DNA from: Allonocardiopsis opalescens
Lineage (GTDB): Bacteria > Actinomycetota > Actinomycetes > Streptosporangiales > Streptosporangiaceae
Direction: 5' to 3'
DNA: 64,000 nucleotides
Assembly: GCF_003002095.1 (NCBI RefSeq)
Contig: NZ_PVZC01000001.1
Location: 434,001 to 498,000, forward strand
Part shown: positions 1 through 12,730 of the stretch, one piece after another
Numbering within the stretch: position 1 is the first letter of the stretch
How the letters are laid out: every line of letters begins with the position of its first letter
The notes under the pieces: model-generated
Databases searched by the model: none
Seen by the model: only the letters and a program-made list of their open reading frames with translations
Told to the model about the DNA's origin: nothing
Position numbers and translations under genes: made by a program

Positions 1-1890
1 GGCCCGCTCATCCCGGCCGCCTGGTCGGGCGTCGCCCTGCACGCCGAGGGCGCGGACCGGCTGCGCGTCCGCATCGCCCCGGCCGGGGCGTCGGGGCTCG
101 CGATCGAGGCGGCCGACGCGTCCGGCGCGCCGGTGCTGTCGATCGGCTCGCTGGAGCGGGAACCGGTCACGGCGGAGCTGCTGCGCACCGCGCGGCACGG
201 GGAGCACGAGTCGCTGTTCCGCGTCGTCTGGGCGCCGCTGCCCGGCGCCCGGCACCAGGCACCCGAGCGGCCGGCCGTGCTCGGCGACGGCCTGCCCGAG
301 CTGGACCGGCTGCCCGGCGCGAGCCGCCACTCCGGCCTCGCCGCGCTCGGCGCCGCCCTGAACGCGGGCGCGCCGGTGCCGGACGTGGTGGTGCTGCCGT
401 GCCCCGCCGCTGAGGGCGGTGACACGGCAGCACAGGCCCACGCGGCCGCGCGGGAGGTGCTCGCGGTGCTGCGCGCCTGGCCCGCCGATCCCCGGCTCGC
501 CGCCGCCCGGCTGGCCGTGGTGACGCACGGCGCGGTGGAAGCGGTCCCGGGCGAGGGCGTCGCGGACCTGGCGGCCGCGCCGGTGTGGGGCCTGGTGCGG
601 TCCGCGCAGGCCGAGAACCCGGGCAGGCTCGCCCTGGTCGACCTCGCCGCGTCCGGGGCCGCGGCGCTGCCGGCCGCGCTCGGCTCGGCCGAACCGCAGC
701 TCGCCGTGCGGGGCGGGGAGCTGCTGGCCCCGCGCCTGGCGCGGGTGCCGGTAGAGCCGGCCGCCCCCGGCCCCCGGATCGACCCGGCGGGAACCGTGCT
801 GATCACCGGCGGGACGGGCGGCCTCGGCGCCCAGGTCGCCCGGCACCTGGCGGCCGCGCACGGCGTGCGCCGGCTGCTGCTGGTCGGCAGGCGCGGCCCG
901 GCCGCCCCCGGAGCGGCCGAGCTGGTGGCCGAGCTGGCCGCCCTGGGCGCCACCGCCCGCGTCGCCGCCTGCGACGTCTCCGACCGGCGGCGGCTGCGGG
1001 AGCTGCTGGCCGAGGTCCCGGCCGAGGCGCCGCTGACCGGCGTGGTCCACACCGCCGGTGTGCTCGACGACGGGCTCGTCTCCTCGCTGACCCCCGAGCG
1101 GCTGGCCGGCGTCCTCACCCCGAAGGTCGACGCGGCCTGGAACCTGCACGAGCTGACCCGGGACCTGGACCTCTCGCTGTTCGCGATGTTCTCCGCGATG
1201 GCCGGCGTGCTCGGCGGCGCGGGCCAGGGCAACTACGCCGCCGCCAACACCTTCCTGGACGCCCTCGCCCAGCACCGGCGCGCGGCCGGGCTCCCGGCCC
1301 ACTCGCTGGCCTGGGGGCTGTGGGGCGAGCGCACCGGCCTCACCGCGCACCTGTCCGACGCCGACATCGCGCGCATGGCGCGCGGCGGCATCCTCGGCCT
1401 GCCGGCCGCCGAGGGCATGGCCCTGTTCGACGCCGCCCTCGCCCGCCCCGAGCCGCTGCTGGTGCCGGCCCGCCTGGACCTGTCCGTGCTGCGGCGCGCC
1501 CCGGCCGAGGAGCTGCCCCCGCTGCTGCGCGGCCTGGTGGGCCGGCCGGCCCGGCGCGCCGCGGCCGGCGGCGCGGACGACGGGCGCGGCGGCCCGCTCG
1601 CCGACCGGCTGGCCGGACTGGGCGAGCACGAGCGCGGACAGGCCGTACTCGAACTGGTGCGCGCCCAGGTGGCTGCCGTCCTGGGCCACCCGGACGCCGG
1701 CGCCGTCGAGCCGGACCGGGCCTTCCAGGACCTCGGCTTCACCTCGCTCACCGCCGTCGAACTGCGCAACGCGCTGAACGCCGCCACCGGGCTGCGGCTG
1801 CCCGCCACGCTGGTCTTCGACCACCCCACCCCGGCCGCCCTCGCCGAACTGCTGCTCGGCGCGGTCGCCGGCACCGCCGGGGCGGCCGCG
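1..1890 (+). other. PKS A module A1 (partial): DH end, KR, ACP
   Basis: The first ~150 bases translate to the C-terminal end of a DH hot-dog domain. KR spans about 200-1500, with the NADPH motif GTGGLG near 810, LDD near 1065 and the YAAAN motif near 1235. Its catalytic Lys and Tyr are present, but the residue 13 before the Tyr is Ala rather than Ser. ACP spans about 1600-1870; the phosphopantetheine Ser is at 1744-1746, in GFTSL rather than GFDSL. The module's KS and AT are outside the window. Confidence 0.9.
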
Positions 1891-4800
1891 GCCGCCCCCG
1901 TCGCGGTCCGGCACGACGGCGACCCGATCGCGATCGTCGGGATGGCCTGCCGGTATCCGGGCGGGGTGGCGAGCCCCGAGGACCTGTGGCGGCTGGTGGC
2001 CGAGGGCGGCGAGGGGATCGCCGAGTTCCCGGCCGACCGGGGCTGGGACCTGGAGCGGCTGCGCGCGCTGGAGACCGGCCCGGACGGCGCCGCGCCCACC
2101 GACCGCGGCGGCTTCCTCTACGACGCCGCCGAGTTCGACGCCGCCTTCTTCGGGATCAGCCCCCGCGAGGCGCTGGCCATGGACCCCCAGCAGCGCCTCG
2201 TGCTGGAGACCTCGTGGGAGGCCGTCGAGCGGGCGGGCATCCCCGCCGACTCCCTGCGCGGCGCACCGGTCGGCGTCTTCGTCGGCGCCGGCGGCAGCGA
2301 GTACACCTCGCTGCCGGCGGCCGTGCCCGAGGACGTCGAGGCGTACCTGGGCACCGGCAACGCGGGCGCGGTCACCTCCGGCCGGGTCGCCTACGCCCTC
2401 GGCCTGGAGGGCCCGGCGGTGACGGTGGACACCGCGTGCTCGTCGTCGCTGGTCGCGCTGCACTGGGCGGCGCAGGCGCTCCGCGCGGGGGAGTGCTCGC
2501 TGGCCCTCGCCGGGGGCGTCACCGTCATGTCGAGTCCGGAGTCCTTCGTCGCCTTCAGCCGCCAGGGCGGGCTGGCGCCGGACGGGCGGTGCAAGTCCTT
2601 CGCGGACGCGGCCGACGGGACCGGCTGGTCCGAGGGTGTGGGGATGCTGGTGCTGGAGCGCTTGTCGGACGCGCGCCGCAACGGGCACCAGGTCCTCGCG
2701 GTGGTGCGGGGCAGCGCCGTGAACCAGGACGGGGCGTCCAACGGGCTGACCGCGCCCAACGGGCCCTCGCAGCAGCGGGTGATCCGCCAGGCGCTGGCCG
2801 GCGCGGGGCTCGCGCCGGCCGAGGTGGACGTGGTGGAGGCGCACGGTACCGGTACGACGCTGGGGGACCCGATCGAGGCGCAGGCCCTCCTGGCCACCTA
2901 CGGGCAGGACCGGCCGGAGGGCCGGCCGCTGTACCTGGGCTCGCTGAAGTCCAACATCGGGCATGCCCAGGCGGCCGCCGGGGTGGCGGGCGTGATCAAG
3001 ATGGTGCAGGCGATGCGGCACGGGCTGATGCCGAAGACGCTGCACGTGGACGCGCCGTCCTCGCAGGTGGACTGGTCCGGGGGAGCGGTCGAGCTGCTGA
3101 CCGAGCCCCGCGCCTGGGCGGCCGAGGGCCGCCCCCGCCGCGCCGGGGTGTCGTCCTTCGGGATCAGCGGCACCAACGCGCACGTCGTGATCGAGCAGCC
3201 GCCGGCCGAGAACGAGGCGGAGCCCGCCGCGACCGGGGACGGTGCCGCCGGAACGCCCGCCGACCCGGCGCCGGTGGTGCCGGTCGCCGTGTCGGCCAGG
3301 ACGGCCGAGGCGCTGGCCGCCCAGGCCGGGCGGCTGGCCGCCTTCCTGGCCGAGCGCGAGGACCTCGCGCTCCGGGACGCGGCCGCCGCCCTCGCGGACG
3401 GGCGCGCGCTGCTGGACCACCGGGCCGCGGTGGTGGCCGCCGACCGCGCCGAGGCCCTGGCCGGGCTGCGCGCCCTCGCGGCGGGCGAGCCGCACCCGGC
3501 GCTGGTGCGCGGCGCGGCCCGCGCGGGCGGCGTGGCCGTGCTCTTCTCCGGCCAGGGTTCGCAGCGGCCCGGGATGGGGCGGGAGCTGCACGCCGCCTTC
3601 CCGGTGTTCGCCGCCGCCTTCGACGAGGTGTGCGGCCTGCTGGACGGGCTGCTCGGCGAGCCGCTGCGCGCGGTGCTGTGGGCGGAGCCCGGTGACGAGC
3701 GGGCGGAGCTGCTGGACCAGACGCTCTACACCCAGGCGGGTCTGTTCGCCTTCGAGGTGGCGCTGTTCCGGCTGGTGGAGTCGTGGGGGGTGCGTCCGGA
3801 CTTCCTGGCGGGCCACTCGATCGGGGAGATCAGCGCCGCGCACGTCGCCGGGGTGCTGTCGCTGGCGGACGCGTGCGCCCTGGTGGCGGCGCGCGGGCGC
3901 CTGATGCAGGCGCTCCCGTCCGGCGGCGCCATGGTCGCCGTCCAGGCGGCCGAGGAGACCGTGCTCCCCTTCCTGGCCGGTGTCGAGGACCGGGTCGGGA
4001 TCGCGGCCGTGAACGGCCCGGCCTCGGTCGTGGTCTCCGGGGCGGGCGAGGCCGTGGCCGCCGTGGCGGCGCGGCTGGCCGAGGCGGGCCACAAGACGCG
4101 GCCGCTGCGGGTCTCGCACGCCTTCCACTCGCCGCTGATGGACCCGATGCTCGCCGAGTTCGAGCAGGCCGTCAGCGGCCTGTCGTTCCACGCGCCGGAG
4201 ATCCCGGTGGTGTCCAACGTGTCCGGCGAGCCGGCCGGGGACGAGATCGCCACCCCGGGCTACTGGGTGCGGCACGTCCGGCGCCCCGTCCGCTTCGCGG
4301 ACGGCGTGCGGGCCCTGCACGGCCGGGGCGTGCGCTCCTTCCTGGAGATCGGTCCCGACAGCGTGCTCGCCTCCCCGGTGCTGGAGACCCTGGGCGAGGC
4401 GGCCGAGCAGGCCGCCGTCGTGCCCGCCGCGCGCCGCGACCGCGAGGAGGCGCGGCAGGCCGTCACCGCGCTGGCCGAACTGCACGCGCACGGCGCCCGC
4501 GTCGACTGGACCCCGGTCCTCACCGGCGGGGCGCCCGCCGCTGCGGGCCGGGCCCGGATCGCCGCGGAGCTGCCCACCTACGCCTTCCAGCGGCAGCGGT
4601 ACTGGTTCGACACCGCGGGCACCGCGCCCGGCGACCTCGCCGCCGCCGGACTCCGCCCGGCCGAACACCCCCTGCTCGCGGCGGTGGTGGCGGCTCCCGA
4701 GGGCGACACGGTCACGCTGACCGGCCGCCTCTCCCTGGACGCCCAGCCCTGGCTCGCCGACCACCAGGTGCTCGGCACCGTGCTGGTCCCCGGCACCGCG

Positions 4801-7800
4801 CTGGTGGAGCTGGCCGTGCGGGCCGGCGACGAGGCGGGCTGCGCGGTGCTGGAGGAGCTGACCCTCCAGGCGCCGCTGGTGCTCGGCGAGGCGGCGCGGA
4901 TCGCCGTCCAGGTGGTGGTGGGCGCCGCCGACGAGGCGGGCCGCCGGAGCGTGGAGCTGTACTCGCGCCCCGAGGACGCCCCGGCGGCCACCGGCTGGAC
5001 CTGCCACGCCACCGGCACCCTGGCCGCCGCCGCACCGGCCGCTGACCGCCCGGAACCGGACCTGTCGGTCTGGCCGCCCCGCGACGCCGAAGCCGTCGAG
5101 CTGGCCGGCTTCTACCCGGAGCTGGCCCGGTCGGGGCTGGAGTACGGGCCGCTGTTCCAGGGGCTGCGCGCCGCCTGGCGGCACGGCGAGGAGGTCTACG
5201 CCGAGGTCGCGCTGCCCGGCGGGCCGGACGGCGCCGCCGCCTTCGGCATCCACCCCGCGCTCCTGGACGCCGCCCTGCACCCGATCGCCTTCGCGGGCGG
5301 AGCGGGCGCGGAGACGGGCGCCGCGGCGGTCCCCTTCGCCTGGTCGGGCGTTGAGCTGCACGCCACCGGCGCCACCGAGCTGCGGGTGCACATCGCGGCG
5401 GCGGCCGGCGACGGCGTGCGCATCCGGCTGGCCGACGCCGAGGGCGTGCCCGTCGCCTCGGTCGGCTCGCTGACCCTGCGGCCGGTGCCGGGCGAGCGGC
5501 TGCGGGCCGCCCCCGCCGGCCGGCACGAGTCGCTGTACCGGCTGGAGTGGGCCGCCGCCCGCGCCGCTCCGTCGTCCGGCCCCGACCGGATCGCGGCCGT
5601 GGGCCAGGTGCCGCCGGTCCCGGGCCTGGAGCCGGCCGCCGAGGACCTGGCCGCGCTCGCCGCCGCCCTCGCGGAGGGCGCGGCCGCTCCGGCGGCGGTG
5701 GTGCTGCGCTGCTCCGGCGCGGGCGGCGACGCGGCGGCCGCCGCCCGCACCGCCGCCCGGCAGGCCCTGGCCGCGGTGCGGGCGCTGCTGGCGGATGAGC
5801 GGCTGGCCGACACCCGGCTCGCGGTGGTGACGCGGGGCGCGGTGGAGGCCGTGCCGGGCGAGGGCGCGGCCGATGTCGGCGCGGCCGCCGTCTGGGGCCT
5901 GGTGCGGGCCGCGCAGGCCGAGCACCCGGGGCGCTTCGTCCTGGTGGACGTGCAGGAGGGCGACGGCGCCGGCCCGCTGCGCGCGGCGCTGGCGACCGGC
6001 GAGCCGCAGCTGGCCGTGCGCGGCGGGGAGGTCCTGGTGCCCCGCCTGGCCCAGGTGCCCGCCGGATCCGGCCGGGCGGCCGGCCCCGCCGTCGCGCGGG
6101 AGCGGCTGGCGGCCGGGACGGTGCTGGTCACCGGCGGGACCGGTGGGCTGGGTGCGCTGGTGGCGCGGCATCTGGTGGCCGAGTACGGGGTGCGGAGCCT
6201 GCTGCTGGCCAGCCGGCGCGGCGCCGACGCTCCGGGTGCGGCCGAACTGGTGGCCGAACTGGAGGGGCTGGGCGCCTCGGTGCGGGTGGCCGGCTGCGAC
6301 GTGGCGGACCGGGAGGCGCTGGCCGCGCTGCTGGCGGGCCTTCCCGCCGACGCCCCGCTGACCGGCGTGGTGCACACGGCCGGTGTACTGGACGACGGGA
6401 TCGTCACCGCGCTGACCCCCGAGCGGCTGGACGCGGTGCTGCGGCCCAAGGCCGACGCCGCCTGGCACCTGCACGAGCTGACCCGCGATCTCGACCTGGG
6501 GCTGTTCGCCCTGTTCTCCGCGGGCGCGGGCACGACCGGCGGCGCGGGCCAGGCCAACTACGCGGCGGCCAACACCTTCCTGGACGCCCTCGCCCAGCAC
6601 CGCCGCGCCGCCGGGCTGCCCGCCGTCTCACTGGCCTGGGGCCTGTGGCGGCGGACCGGCGGCATGGCCGGCCGGCTGACCGAGGCCGATCTGGGCCGGC
6701 TGGCCAAGGGCGGCGTGCTCGCCCTCGCCGACGCGGAGGGGCTGGAGCTGTTCGACGCCGCCCTGGCGGCCGGCGACCCGGTGCTGGTGCCGGTGAAGTG
6801 GGATCTGGCGCTGCTGCGGCGGGCCGAGGCCGACGAGGTGCCCTGGCTGCTGCGCGGCCTGGTCGGCCGCCCGGCGCGGCGGGCGGCCGCCGGCGGCGGC
6901 CGCCCGGCCGCTTCGGCCCTCGCGGAGCGGCTGGCCGGGGTGGAGCCGGCCCGTCGTCGCAAGCTGGTGCTGGACCTGGTGCGCGCGCAGGCCGCGGCGG
7001 TGCTCGGCCACGCCGGCGCCGAGGCGGTCGAGCCGGACCGGGCCTTCCAGGACGTCGGCTTCGACTCGCTGACGGCGGTGGAGTTCCGCAACGGGCTGGG
7101 CAAGGCGACGGGGCTGCGCCTGCCGGCGACCCTGGTCTTCGACTACCCGACTCCGCTGGTGCTGGCCGAGCACCTGCTGGCCGAGGTGGCGGGGACCGCG
7201 GACCGGGCCGCGGCGGCCGGGTCGGCGGCGGCGCCGGCGGACGAGCCGATCGCGATCGTCGGGATGGCCTGCCGCTATCCGGGCGGGGTGAGCAGCCCCG
7301 AGGAGCTGTGGCGGCTGGTCGAGCAGGGCGGCGACGGCGTCTCGCTGTTCCCGGCCGACCGGGGCTGGGACCTGGACGGCCTCTACGACCCCTCGGGGGA
7401 GCGCGCCGACACCTCCTACACCCGGGAGGGCGGCTTCCTGTACGACGCGGCCGAGTTCGACCCGGACTTCTTCGGGATCAGCCCGGCCGAGGCGACCATC
7501 CTCGACCCGCAGCAGCGGCTGCTGCTGGAGAGCAGCTGGGAGGCGCTGGAGCGCGCGGGCATCGACCCCGCCGCGCTGAAGGGCAGCCCCACCGGCGTCT
7601 TCGCCGGGGTGATGTACCACGACTACGCGGGCAACGCGGGCGGCGGCGGCAGCATGGTGTCGGGCCGCGTCGCCTACACCTTCGGCCTGGAGGGCCCCGC
7701 CGTCACGGTGGACACCGCCTGCTCCTCCTCCCTGGTCGCGCTGCACTGGGCCGCCCAGGCGCTGCGGTCGGGCGAGTGCTCGCTGGCCCTGGCGGGCGGT

Positions 7801-10800
7801 GTGACGGTGATGGCCACGCCCGCGTCGTTCGTGGAGTTCAGCCGGCAGCGCGGCCTGGCCGCCGACGGGCGGTGCAAGTCCTTCGCCGACGCGGCCGACG
7901 GCGTCGGCTGGTCCGAGGGCGCGGGCGTCCTGGTGCTGGAGCGGCTGTCCGACGCGCGCCGCAACGGGCACCAGGTGCTCGCCGTGGTCCGGGGCTCGGC
8001 CGTCAACCAGGACGGGGCGTCCAACGGCATCACCGCGCCCAACGGCCCCGCCCAGATCCGGGTGATCCGCCAGGCGCTCGCGTCCGCCGGGGTGCGGGCC
8101 GACCAGGTGGACCTGGTGGAGGCGCACGGCACCGGCACCACCCTGGGCGACCCGATCGAGGCCCAGGCCCTCCTGGCCACCTACGGCCGGGAGCACGCCC
8201 AGGACCGGCCGCTCTACCTGGGCTCGCTGAAGTCCAATATCGGGCACGCCCAGGCCGCCGCCGGGGTCGGCGGAGTCATCAAGACCGTGCTGGCGATCCG
8301 GAACGGGGTGATGCCCAGGACGCTGCACGTGGACGCGCCCAGCACCAAGGTGGACTGGTCGGCGGGCGCGGTGGAGCTGCTGACCGAGCCGCGCCCCTGG
8401 GAGGCGGACGGGCATCCGCGCCGGGCGGGAGTGTCGTCCTTCGGGATCAGCGGCACCAACGCGCACGTCATCATCGAGCAGGCGCCGGCCGAGGAACCGG
8501 CCGGCGCGGCGGCCGAGCCCGCCGGCGCTCGGCCCGCGCCGCCGCTGGTGCCGGTCGCGGTGTCGGGCCGGGGCGAGCGCGGGCTGGCCGCCCAGGCCGA
8601 ACGGCTGGCCGGCTTCCTGGCCGAGCGCGCGGACGGCGAACTGCCCGACATCGCGGCCGCCCTGGTGCGGACGCGCTCGGCGCTGGACCACCGGGCCGTC
8701 GTGCTGGCCGCCGACCGCGCCGAAGCCGTGGACGGGCTGCGCGCCCTGGCGGCGGGCGAGCCGCACCCGGCCGCGGTGCGCGGGACGGCCCGCTCCGGCG
8801 GGCTGGCCGCGGTCTTCTCCGGGCAGGGCTCCCAGCGGCTCGGCATGGGCCGCGAGCTGCACGCCGCCTTCCCGGTCTTCGCCGCGAACTTCGACGCGGT
8901 CTGCGCCGGGTTCGACGCGCTGCTCGCCGAACCGCTGCGCGAAGCGGCGGCCGCGTCGCTGCGCGGGGTGCTGTGGGCCGGACCGGAGTCGGAGCGCGCG
9001 GGCCTGGTGGACCAGACGCTCTACACCCAGGCGGGGCTGTTCGCCTTCGAGGTGGCGCTGTTCCGGCTGCTGGAGTCCTGGGGGGTGCGCCCGGACTTCG
9101 TCGCCGGGCACTCCATCGGCGAGATCGGCGCCGCGCACGTCGCCGGGGTCCTCTCGCTCGCCGACGCGTGCGCGCTGGTCGCGGCGCGCGGCCGCCTCAT
9201 GCAGGCGCTCCCGGCCGGCGGCGCCATGGTGGCGGTGCAGGCGGCCGAGGACGAGGTGCTGCCCTTCCTGGCCGGGATCGAGGACCGGGCGGGGATCGCC
9301 GCGGTCAACGGTCCCGCCTCGCTGGTGGTGTCGGGCGCCCGCGAGGCCGTGGCGGGCATCGCGGGCCGGCTGCGCGACGCCGGGCACAAGACCCGTGAGC
9401 TGCGGGTCTCGCACGCCTTCCACTCGCCGCTGATGGAGCCGATGCTGGCCGAGTTCGCGGCCGCGATCGGCGGCCTGGACTTCCGGCCGCCGGAGATCCC
9501 CGTGGTGTCGAACGTGTCCGGCGGCCTGGCCGGGGACGAGATCGCCACCCCCGGCTACTGGGTGCGGCACGTCCGCGCGGCGGTGCGCTTCGCCGCCGGG
9601 ATCGGCACGCTCCGCGCGGAGGGCGTCCGCTCGTTCCTGGAGATCGGCCCGGACAGCGTGCTGGCCTCGCCGATGCTGGAGACCCTGGACGAGGCGGCCG
9701 CCCAGTCCGCCGTGGTGGCCGCCTCGCGGCGCGACCGCGACGAGGTGCGCCAGGCCGTCACCGCCCTGGCGACCCTGCACGCCCACGGCGCGCCGGTCGA
9801 GTGGGCGGCGCTGCTGCCCGCGCGTCCGGCCCGGGTGGAGCTGCCCACCTACGCCTTCCAGCGGCAGCGCTACTGGCTGGACTCCGCCCTCGCGACCGGC
9901 CAGGCGGGCGACGCCGCGGGCCTCGGCCAGGCCGCCGCCGGGCACCCGCTGCTGGGCGCGGTGCTCGCCGACCCCGACGGCGGCGCCGTGACGCTGACCG
10001 GCCGGCTGTCCCTGGCCACCCACCCCTGGCTCGCCGACCACGAGGTGCTGGGCACCGTGCTGGTGCCGGGGACCGCGCTGGTGGAACTGGCGATCCGGGC
10101 CGGCGACGAGGTCGGCCGCCCCGTGCTGGACGAGCTGACCCTGGAAGCACCGCTGCTGGTGCCCGAGCACACCGGGCTCGCGCTCCAGGTGGTGGCCGAT
10201 CCCGAGGACGGCGCCGGCGGCGACCCGGGCCGGTACCGGGTCCGCCTCTACTCCCGCCCCGACGACGCCGCCCCCGGCGCGCCGTGGACCCGGCACGCGA
10301 CCGGCTCCCTCCTCCCCGGCGGCGGACCGGCGGCGGCAGAGCCGGACCTGGCGGTCTGGCCGCCGCGCGGCGCCGAGCCCGTCCCGCTGGCCGGCTTCTA
10401 CCCCGAGCTGGCCGAGGGCGGCTTCGGCTACGGCCCCGCCTTCCAGGGGCTCCGCGCCGTCTGGCGGCGCGGCGACGAGGTCTTCGCCGAAGTGGCGCTG
10501 CCGGAGCCCGCCGCCGACGAGGCCGGCGGCTACGGCGTCCACCCGGCGCTGCTCGACACGGCGCTGCACGCGGGCTTCCTCAACGAGCCCGAGGGCGAGT
10601 ACGCCGGCCCCGCCATCCCCTTCTCCTGGTCCGGCGTCGAGCTGCACGCGGGCGGCGCCTCCCGGGTGCGGGTGCGGATCGCCCCGGCGGCGGGCGGCGG
10701 GAAGTCCGTCACGCTCGCCGACCCGACCGGGGCGCCGGTGGCGTCCATCGCGGCGCTGGTCGCCCGCACGGTGTCGCCGGAGCAGCTGGCGGCGGCCCGA

Positions 10801-12723
10801 TCGGCCCGCGGCGGCCGGCACGACTCCCTGTTCCGGGTCGAGTGGGAGGACGTGCCCGCGCCGACCGGCACCGGCGCCGCCCGCACGGCCGTCCTGGGCG
10901 GGGCCCTCGCGGAGCTGCCCGCCCACCCGGACCTCGCCGCGCTGCGGGCCGCGCTCGACGCCGGGGCGCCCGTGCCCGACACGGTCTTCCTGCCCTACAC
11001 CGGGGCGCCGGCGGCCGGGCTGCCGGCGGCGGTCCGCTCGGCCCTGGACGGCGCCGCCGCCGCGGTGCGGGAGTGGCTGGCCGACGACCGGCTCAGCGGC
11101 TCCCGCCTGGTGGTGGTGACGCGCGGCGCCGTCGAGGCGCTGCCCGGCGAGGGCGTGCCCGACCTCGCGCACGCCCCGCTGTGGGGGCTGCTCCGGGCGG
11201 CCCAGGCGGAGGTGCCCGACCGCTTCGCCCTGCTCGACCTGGACGCGGCCGAGCCCGCGCCGTCGGCCCTGCTCGCCGCGGCGGCCTCGCCGGAACCACA
11301 GCTCGCGGTGCGCGGCGAGCGGCTGCTGGCGCCCCGGCTCGCACGCGTCCCGGCCGGCGCGGACCCGGCCCCCGCCGGCGGCGGCGCGGCGCTCGCGGCC
11401 GGGACGGTGCTGGTCACCGGCGGCACCGGTGGGCTGGGCGGCGCGGTCGCCCGGCACCTGGTCGCCCGGTACGGCGTCCGGCACCTGCTGCTGGCCAGCC
11501 GGAGCGGACCGAAGGCGGACGGTGCCGCCGAACTGGTCGCCGGGCTGGAGTCGATGGGCGCGCACGTGCGGGTGGCCGCCTGCGACGTCGGTGACCGGGA
11601 GGCGCTGCGCTCGCTGCTGGCGGAGGTCCCCGCCGACGCCCCGCTGACCGGGGTGGTGCACTCGGCGGGCCTCGGCGCCAACGCCGTGGTGGCGGACCTG
11701 ACCCCGGAGCACTTCGACCTGGTGCTCGCGCCGAAGGCGGACGCGGCCTGGCACCTGCACGAGCTGACCCGTGAGCTGGACCTGTCGCTCTTCGCCGTCT
11801 TCTCCTCCTCCGCCGCCCTGGTGGACAACCCCGGCCAGGGCAACTACGCGGCGGCCAACGTGTTCGTGGACGCGCTGGCCCGGCAGCGGCGGGCCGAGGG
11901 CCTGCCCGCGCTCTCGCTGGCCTGGGGCCTGTGGGACGCGGCCCAGGGCATGGGCGGCCTGCTCGCGGCGGCCGATGTAGCCCGCATCGCCCGCTGGGGC
12001 ATGCTGCCGCTCTCCGCCGAGCAGGGGCTCGCGCTGTGGGACGCCGCGCTGGCCGCCGGTGACGCGTCCCTGGCGCCGATCCGGCTGGACGAGGCGGCCC
12101 TGCGCAGCCGGGCCGACGGCGTGCCCGCCATCCTGCGCCGCCTGGTCCCCCCGGCCCGCCGCGGCGCCGCGGCCGCCGCGCCCCAGGCGGACGGCCTCGC
12201 CGAGCGGCTGGCCGGACTGACGGGGCCGGAGCGGAGCCAGGCGCTGCTCGACCTGGTCCGCGCGCACGTCGCCTCGGTGCTCGGCCACGCCGGGGCGGAC
12301 GCGGTGGAGCCCGAGCGCGCCTTCCAGGAACTCGGCTTCGACTCGCTGAGCGCGGTGGAGCTGCGCAACGGGCTGAACCGGGCGACCGGGCTGCGGCTGC
12401 CCGCCACCGCCGTCTTCGACTACCCGAACGCGCAGGTCCTCGCGGAGCGCATCGGCGCGGAGCTGGTCCCGGACCGGGCCGAGGAGGAGCGGCTGGAGTC
12501 GCAGGAGGAGCGGCTGCGGGCGGCGCTGGCCGCCATCCCGATCACCCGCCTGCGCGATGCCGGCCTGCTGGACGGCCTGCTCGAACTCGCCGGGATCGAG
12601 GACGCGGACCCGGAGCAGGACGAGCCGGGCGACGCCGACGACATCGACGCCATGGACACCGAGAGCCTGATCAGCCTGGCGCTCGACGACCTTGACCTTG
12701 ACAACACGACGCAGGAGCTGTGA
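1..12723 (+). CDS. Type I modular polyketide synthase, 5'-truncated (PKS A)
   Basis: The reading frame is open from base 1, so the gene begins outside the window; 4240 residues are visible. Domain order: end of a DH, KR, ACP; KS-AT-DH-KR-ACP; KS-AT-DH-KR-ACP; then an acidic C-terminal docking tail (about 12475-12720). Both complete ATs have GHSIGE and HAFHSP motifs, the malonyl-CoA pattern. The complete DHs have HxxxGxxxxP and DxxxH motifs. The first two KRs carry LDD (B-type) but have Ala at the catalytic Ser position (codons 1195-1197 and 6520-6522). The third lacks LDD and has the normal Ser. The first ACP reads GFTSL. The stop codon is 7 nt before the next PKS gene, whose N-terminal coiled coil is the probable docking partner. 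It acts in the middle to late part of the assembly line. PKS identity is certain; the number of upstream modules is unknown. Confidence 0.97.
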   Translation, partial: GPLIPAAWSGVALHAEGADRLRVRIAPAGASGLAIEAADASGAPVLSIGSLEREPVTAELLRTARHGEHESLFRVVWAPLPGARHQAPERPAVLGDGLPELDRLPGASRHSGLAALGAALNAGAPVPDVVVLPCPAAEGGDTAAQAHAAAREVLAVLRAWPADPRLAAARLAVVTHGAVEAVPGEGVADLAAAPVWGLVRSAQAENPGRLALVDLAASGAAALPAALGSAEPQLAVRGGELLAPRLARVPVEPAAPGPRIDPAGTVLITGGTGGLGAQVARHLAAAHGVRRLLLVGRRGPAAPGAAELVAELAALGATARVAACDVSDRRRLRELLAEVPAEAPLTGVVHTAGVLDDGLVSSLTPERLAGVLTPKVDAAWNLHELTRDLDLSLFAMFSAMAGVLGGAGQGNYAAANTFLDALAQHRRAAGLPAHSLAWGLWGERTGLTAHLSDADIARMARGGILGLPAAEGMALFDAALARPEPLLVPARLDLSVLRRAPAEELPPLLRGLVGRPARRAAAGGADDGRGGPLADRLAGLGEHERGQAVLELVRAQVAAVLGHPDAGAVEPDRAFQDLGFTSLTAVELRNALNAATGLRLPATLVFDHPTPAALAELLLGAVAGTAGAAAAAPVAVRHDGDPIAIVGMACRYPGGVASPEDLWRLVAEGGEGIAEFPADRGWDLERLRALETGPDGAAPTDRGGFLYDAAEFDAAFFGISPREALAMDPQQRLVLETSWEAVERAGIPADSLRGAPVGVFVGAGGSEYTSLPAAVPEDVEAYLGTGNAGAVTSGRVAYALGLEGPAVTVDTACSSSLVALHWAAQALRAGECSLALAGGVTVMSSPESFVAFSRQGGLAPDGRCKSFADAADGTGWSEGVGMLVLERLSDARRNGHQVLAVVRGSAVNQDGASNGLTAPNGPSQQRVIRQALAGAGLAPAEVDVVEAHGTGTTLGDPIEAQALLATYGQDRPEGRPLYLGSLKSNIGHAQAAAGVAGVIKMVQAMRHGLMPKTLHVDAPSSQVDWSGGAVELLTEPRAWAAEGRPRRAGVSSFGISGTNAHVVIEQPPAENEAEPAATGDGAAGTPADPAPVVPVAVSARTAEALAAQAGRLAAFLAEREDLALRDAAAALADGRALLDHRAAVVAADRAEALAGLRALAAGEPHPALVRGAARAGGVAVLFSGQGSQRPGMGRELHAAFPVFAAAFDEVCGLLDGLLGEPLRAVLWAEPGDERAELLDQTLYTQAGLFAFEVALFRLVESWGVRPDFLAGHSIGEISAAHVAGVLSLADACALVAARGRLMQALPSGGAMVAVQAAEETVLPFLAGVEDRVGIAAVNGPASVVVSGAGEAVAAVAARLAEAGHKTRPLRVSHAFHSPLMDPMLAEFEQAVSGLSFHAPEIPVVSNVSGEPAGDEIATPGYWVRHVRRPVRFADGVRALHGRGVRSFLEIGPDSVLASPVLETLGEAAEQAAVVPAARRDREEARQAVTALAELHAHGARVDWTPVLTGGAPAAAGRARIAAELPTYAFQRQRYWFDTAGTAPGDLAAAGLRPAEHPLLAAVVAAPEGDTVTLTGRLSLDAQPWLADHQVLGTVLVPGTALVELAVRAGDEAGCAVLEELTLQAPLVLGEAARIAVQVVVGAADEAGRRSVELYSRPEDAPAATGWTCHATGTLAAAAPAADRPEPDLSVWPPRDAEAVELAGFYPELARSGLEYGPLFQGLRAAWRHGEEVYAEVALPGGPDGAAAFGIHPALLDAALHPIAFAGGAGAETGAAAVPFAWSGVELHATGATELRVHIAAAAGDGVRIRLADAEGVPVASVGSLTLRPVPGERLRAAPAGRHESLYRLEWAAARAAPSSGPDRIAAVGQVPPVPGLEPAAEDLAALAAALAEGAAAPAAVVLRCSGAGGDAAAAARTAARQALAAVRALLADERLADTRLAVVTRGAVEAVPGEGAADVGAAAVWGLVRAAQAEHPGRFVLVDVQEGDGAGPLRAALATGEPQLAVRGGEVLVPRLAQVPAGSGRAAGPAVARERLAAGTVLVTGGTGGLGALVARHLVAEYGVRSLLLASRRGADAPGAAELVAELEGLGASVRVAGCDVADREALAALLAGLPADAPLTGVVHTAGVLDDGIVTALTPERLDAVLRPKADAAWHLHELTRDLDLGLFALFSAGAGTTGGAGQANYAAANTFLDALAQHRRAAGLPAVSLAWGLWRRTGGMAGRLTEADLGRLAKGGVLALADAEGLELFDAALAAGDPVLVPVKWDLALLRRAEADEVPWLLRGLVGRPARRAAAGGGRPAASALAERLAGVEPARRRKLVLDLVRAQAAAVLGHAGAEAVEPDRAFQDVGFDSLTAVEFRNGLGKATGLRLPATLVFDYPTPLVLAEHLLAEVAGTADRAAAAGSAAAPADEPIAIVGMACRYPGGVSSPEELWRLVEQGGDGVSLFPADRGWDLDGLYDPSGERADTSYTREGGFLYDAAEFDPDFFGISPAEATILDPQQRLLLESSWEALERAGIDPAALKGSPTGVFAGVMYHDYAGNAGGGGSMVSGRVAYTFGLEGPAVTVDTACSSSLVALHWAAQALRSGECSLALAGGVTVMATPASFVEFSRQRGLAADGRCKSFADAADGVGWSEGAGVLVLERLSDARRNGHQVLAVVRGSAVNQDGASNGITAPNGPAQIRVIRQALASAGVRADQVDLVEAHGTGTTLGDPIEAQALLATYGREHAQDRPLYLGSLKSNIGHAQAAAGVGGVIKTVLAIRNGVMPRTLHVDAPSTKVDWSAGAVELLTEPRPWEADGHPRRAGVSSFGISGTNAHVIIEQAPAEEPAGAAAEPAGARPAPPLVPVAVSGRGERGLAAQAERLAGFLAERADGELPDIAAALVRTRSALDHRAVVLAADRAEAVDGLRALAAGEPHPAAVRGTARSGGLAAVFSGQGSQRLGMGRELHAAFPVFAANFDAVCAGFDALLAEPLREAAAASLRGVLWAGPESERAGLVDQTLYTQAGLFAFEVALFRLLESWGVRPDFVAGHSIGEIGAAHVAGVLSLADACALVAARGRLMQALPAGGAMVAVQAAEDEVLPFLAGIEDRAGIAAVNGPASLVVSGAREAVAGIAGRLRDAGHKTRELRVSHAFHSPLMEPMLAEFAAAIGGLDFRPPEIPVVSNVSGGLAGDEIATPGYWVRHVRAAVRFAAGIGTLRAEGVRSFLEIGPDSVLASPMLETLDEAAAQSAVVAASRRDRDEVRQAVTALATLHAHGAPVEWAALLPARPARVELPTYAFQRQRYWLDSALATGQAGDAAGLGQAAAGHPLLGAVLADPDGGAVTLTGRLSLATHPWLADHEVLGTVLVPGTALVELAIRAGDEVGRPVLDELTLEAPLLVPEHTGLALQVVADPEDGAGGDPGRYRVRLYSRPDDAAPGAPWTRHATGSLLPGGGPAAAEPDLAVWPPRGAEPVPLAGFYPELAEGGFGYGPAFQGLRAVWRRGDEVFAEVALPEPAADEAGGYGVHPALLDTALHAGFLNEPEGEYAGPAIPFSWSGVELHAGGASRVRVRIAPAAGGGKSVTLADPTGAPVASIAALVARTVSPEQLAAARSARGGRHDSLFRVEWEDVPAPTGTGAARTAVLGGALAELPAHPDLAALRAALDAGAPVPDTVFLPYTGAPAAGLPAAVRSALDGAAAAVREWLADDRLSGSRLVVVTRGAVEALPGEGVPDLAHAPLWGLLRAAQAEVPDRFALLDLDAAEPAPSALLAAAASPEPQLAVRGERLLAPRLARVPAGADPAPAGGGAALAAGTVLVTGGTGGLGGAVARHLVARYGVRHLLLASRSGPKADGAAELVAGLESMGAHVRVAACDVGDREALRSLLAEVPADAPLTGVVHSAGLGANAVVADLTPEHFDLVLAPKADAAWHLHELTRELDLSLFAVFSSSAALVDNPGQGNYAAANVFVDALARQRRAEGLPALSLAWGLWDAAQGMGGLLAAADVARIARWGMLPLSAEQGLALWDAALAAGDASLAPIRLDEAALRSRADGVPAILRRLVPPARRGAAAAAPQADGLAERLAGLTGPERSQALLDLVRAHVASVLGHAGADAVEPERAFQELGFDSLSAVELRNGLNRATGLRLPATAVFDYPNAQVLAERIGAELVPDRAEEERLESQEERLRAALAAIPITRLRDAGLLDGLLELAGIEDADPEQDEPGDADDIDAMDTESLISLALDDLDLDNTTQEL
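1918..7200 (+). other. PKS A module A2: KS-AT-DH-KR-ACP
   Basis: KS about 1921-3200 (TACSSS near 2430, EAHGTGT near 2835, SNIGHAQ near 2950). AT about 3280-4610 (GHSIGE near 3810, HAFHSP near 4120), so malonyl-CoA is expected. DH about 4660-5500 (HxxxGxxxxP near 4760, LLDAALH near 5260). KR about 5525-6870 with an intact NADPH motif and LDD, but FSAGAG in place of FSS at the active site. ACP about 6915-7170 with GFDSL. If the KR is impaired the unit stays as a beta-ketone; otherwise an E double bond is expected. Confidence 0.9.
7105..7338. repeat. ACP-KS junction tract shared with 28457-28690
   Basis: This 234-bp stretch of PKS A (end of ACP A2, linker, start of KS A3) aligns without gaps to 28457-28690 in PKS B with about four mismatches, including in the normally variable inter-module linker. 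It indicates recent duplication or gene conversion between the two PKS genes. Confidence 0.85.
7240..12720 (+). other. PKS A module A3: KS-AT-DH-KR-ACP plus C-terminal docking domain
   Basis: KS about 7240-8490, AT about 8540-9880 (GHSIGE, HAFHSP: malonyl), DH about 9940-10790 (HxxxGxxxxP, LLDTALH), KR about 10815-12150, ACP about 12190-12470 (GFDSL). The KR has the catalytic Ser and Tyr but lacks the LDD motif (GLGANAVV in its place), so it is read as A-type. Combined with the active-looking DH this predicts a Z double bond. The C-terminal ~80 residues are charged and helical, ending in an acidic stretch typical of a PKS C-terminal docking domain. Confidence 0.9.
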
Positions 12724-12730
12724 GGCCGGG

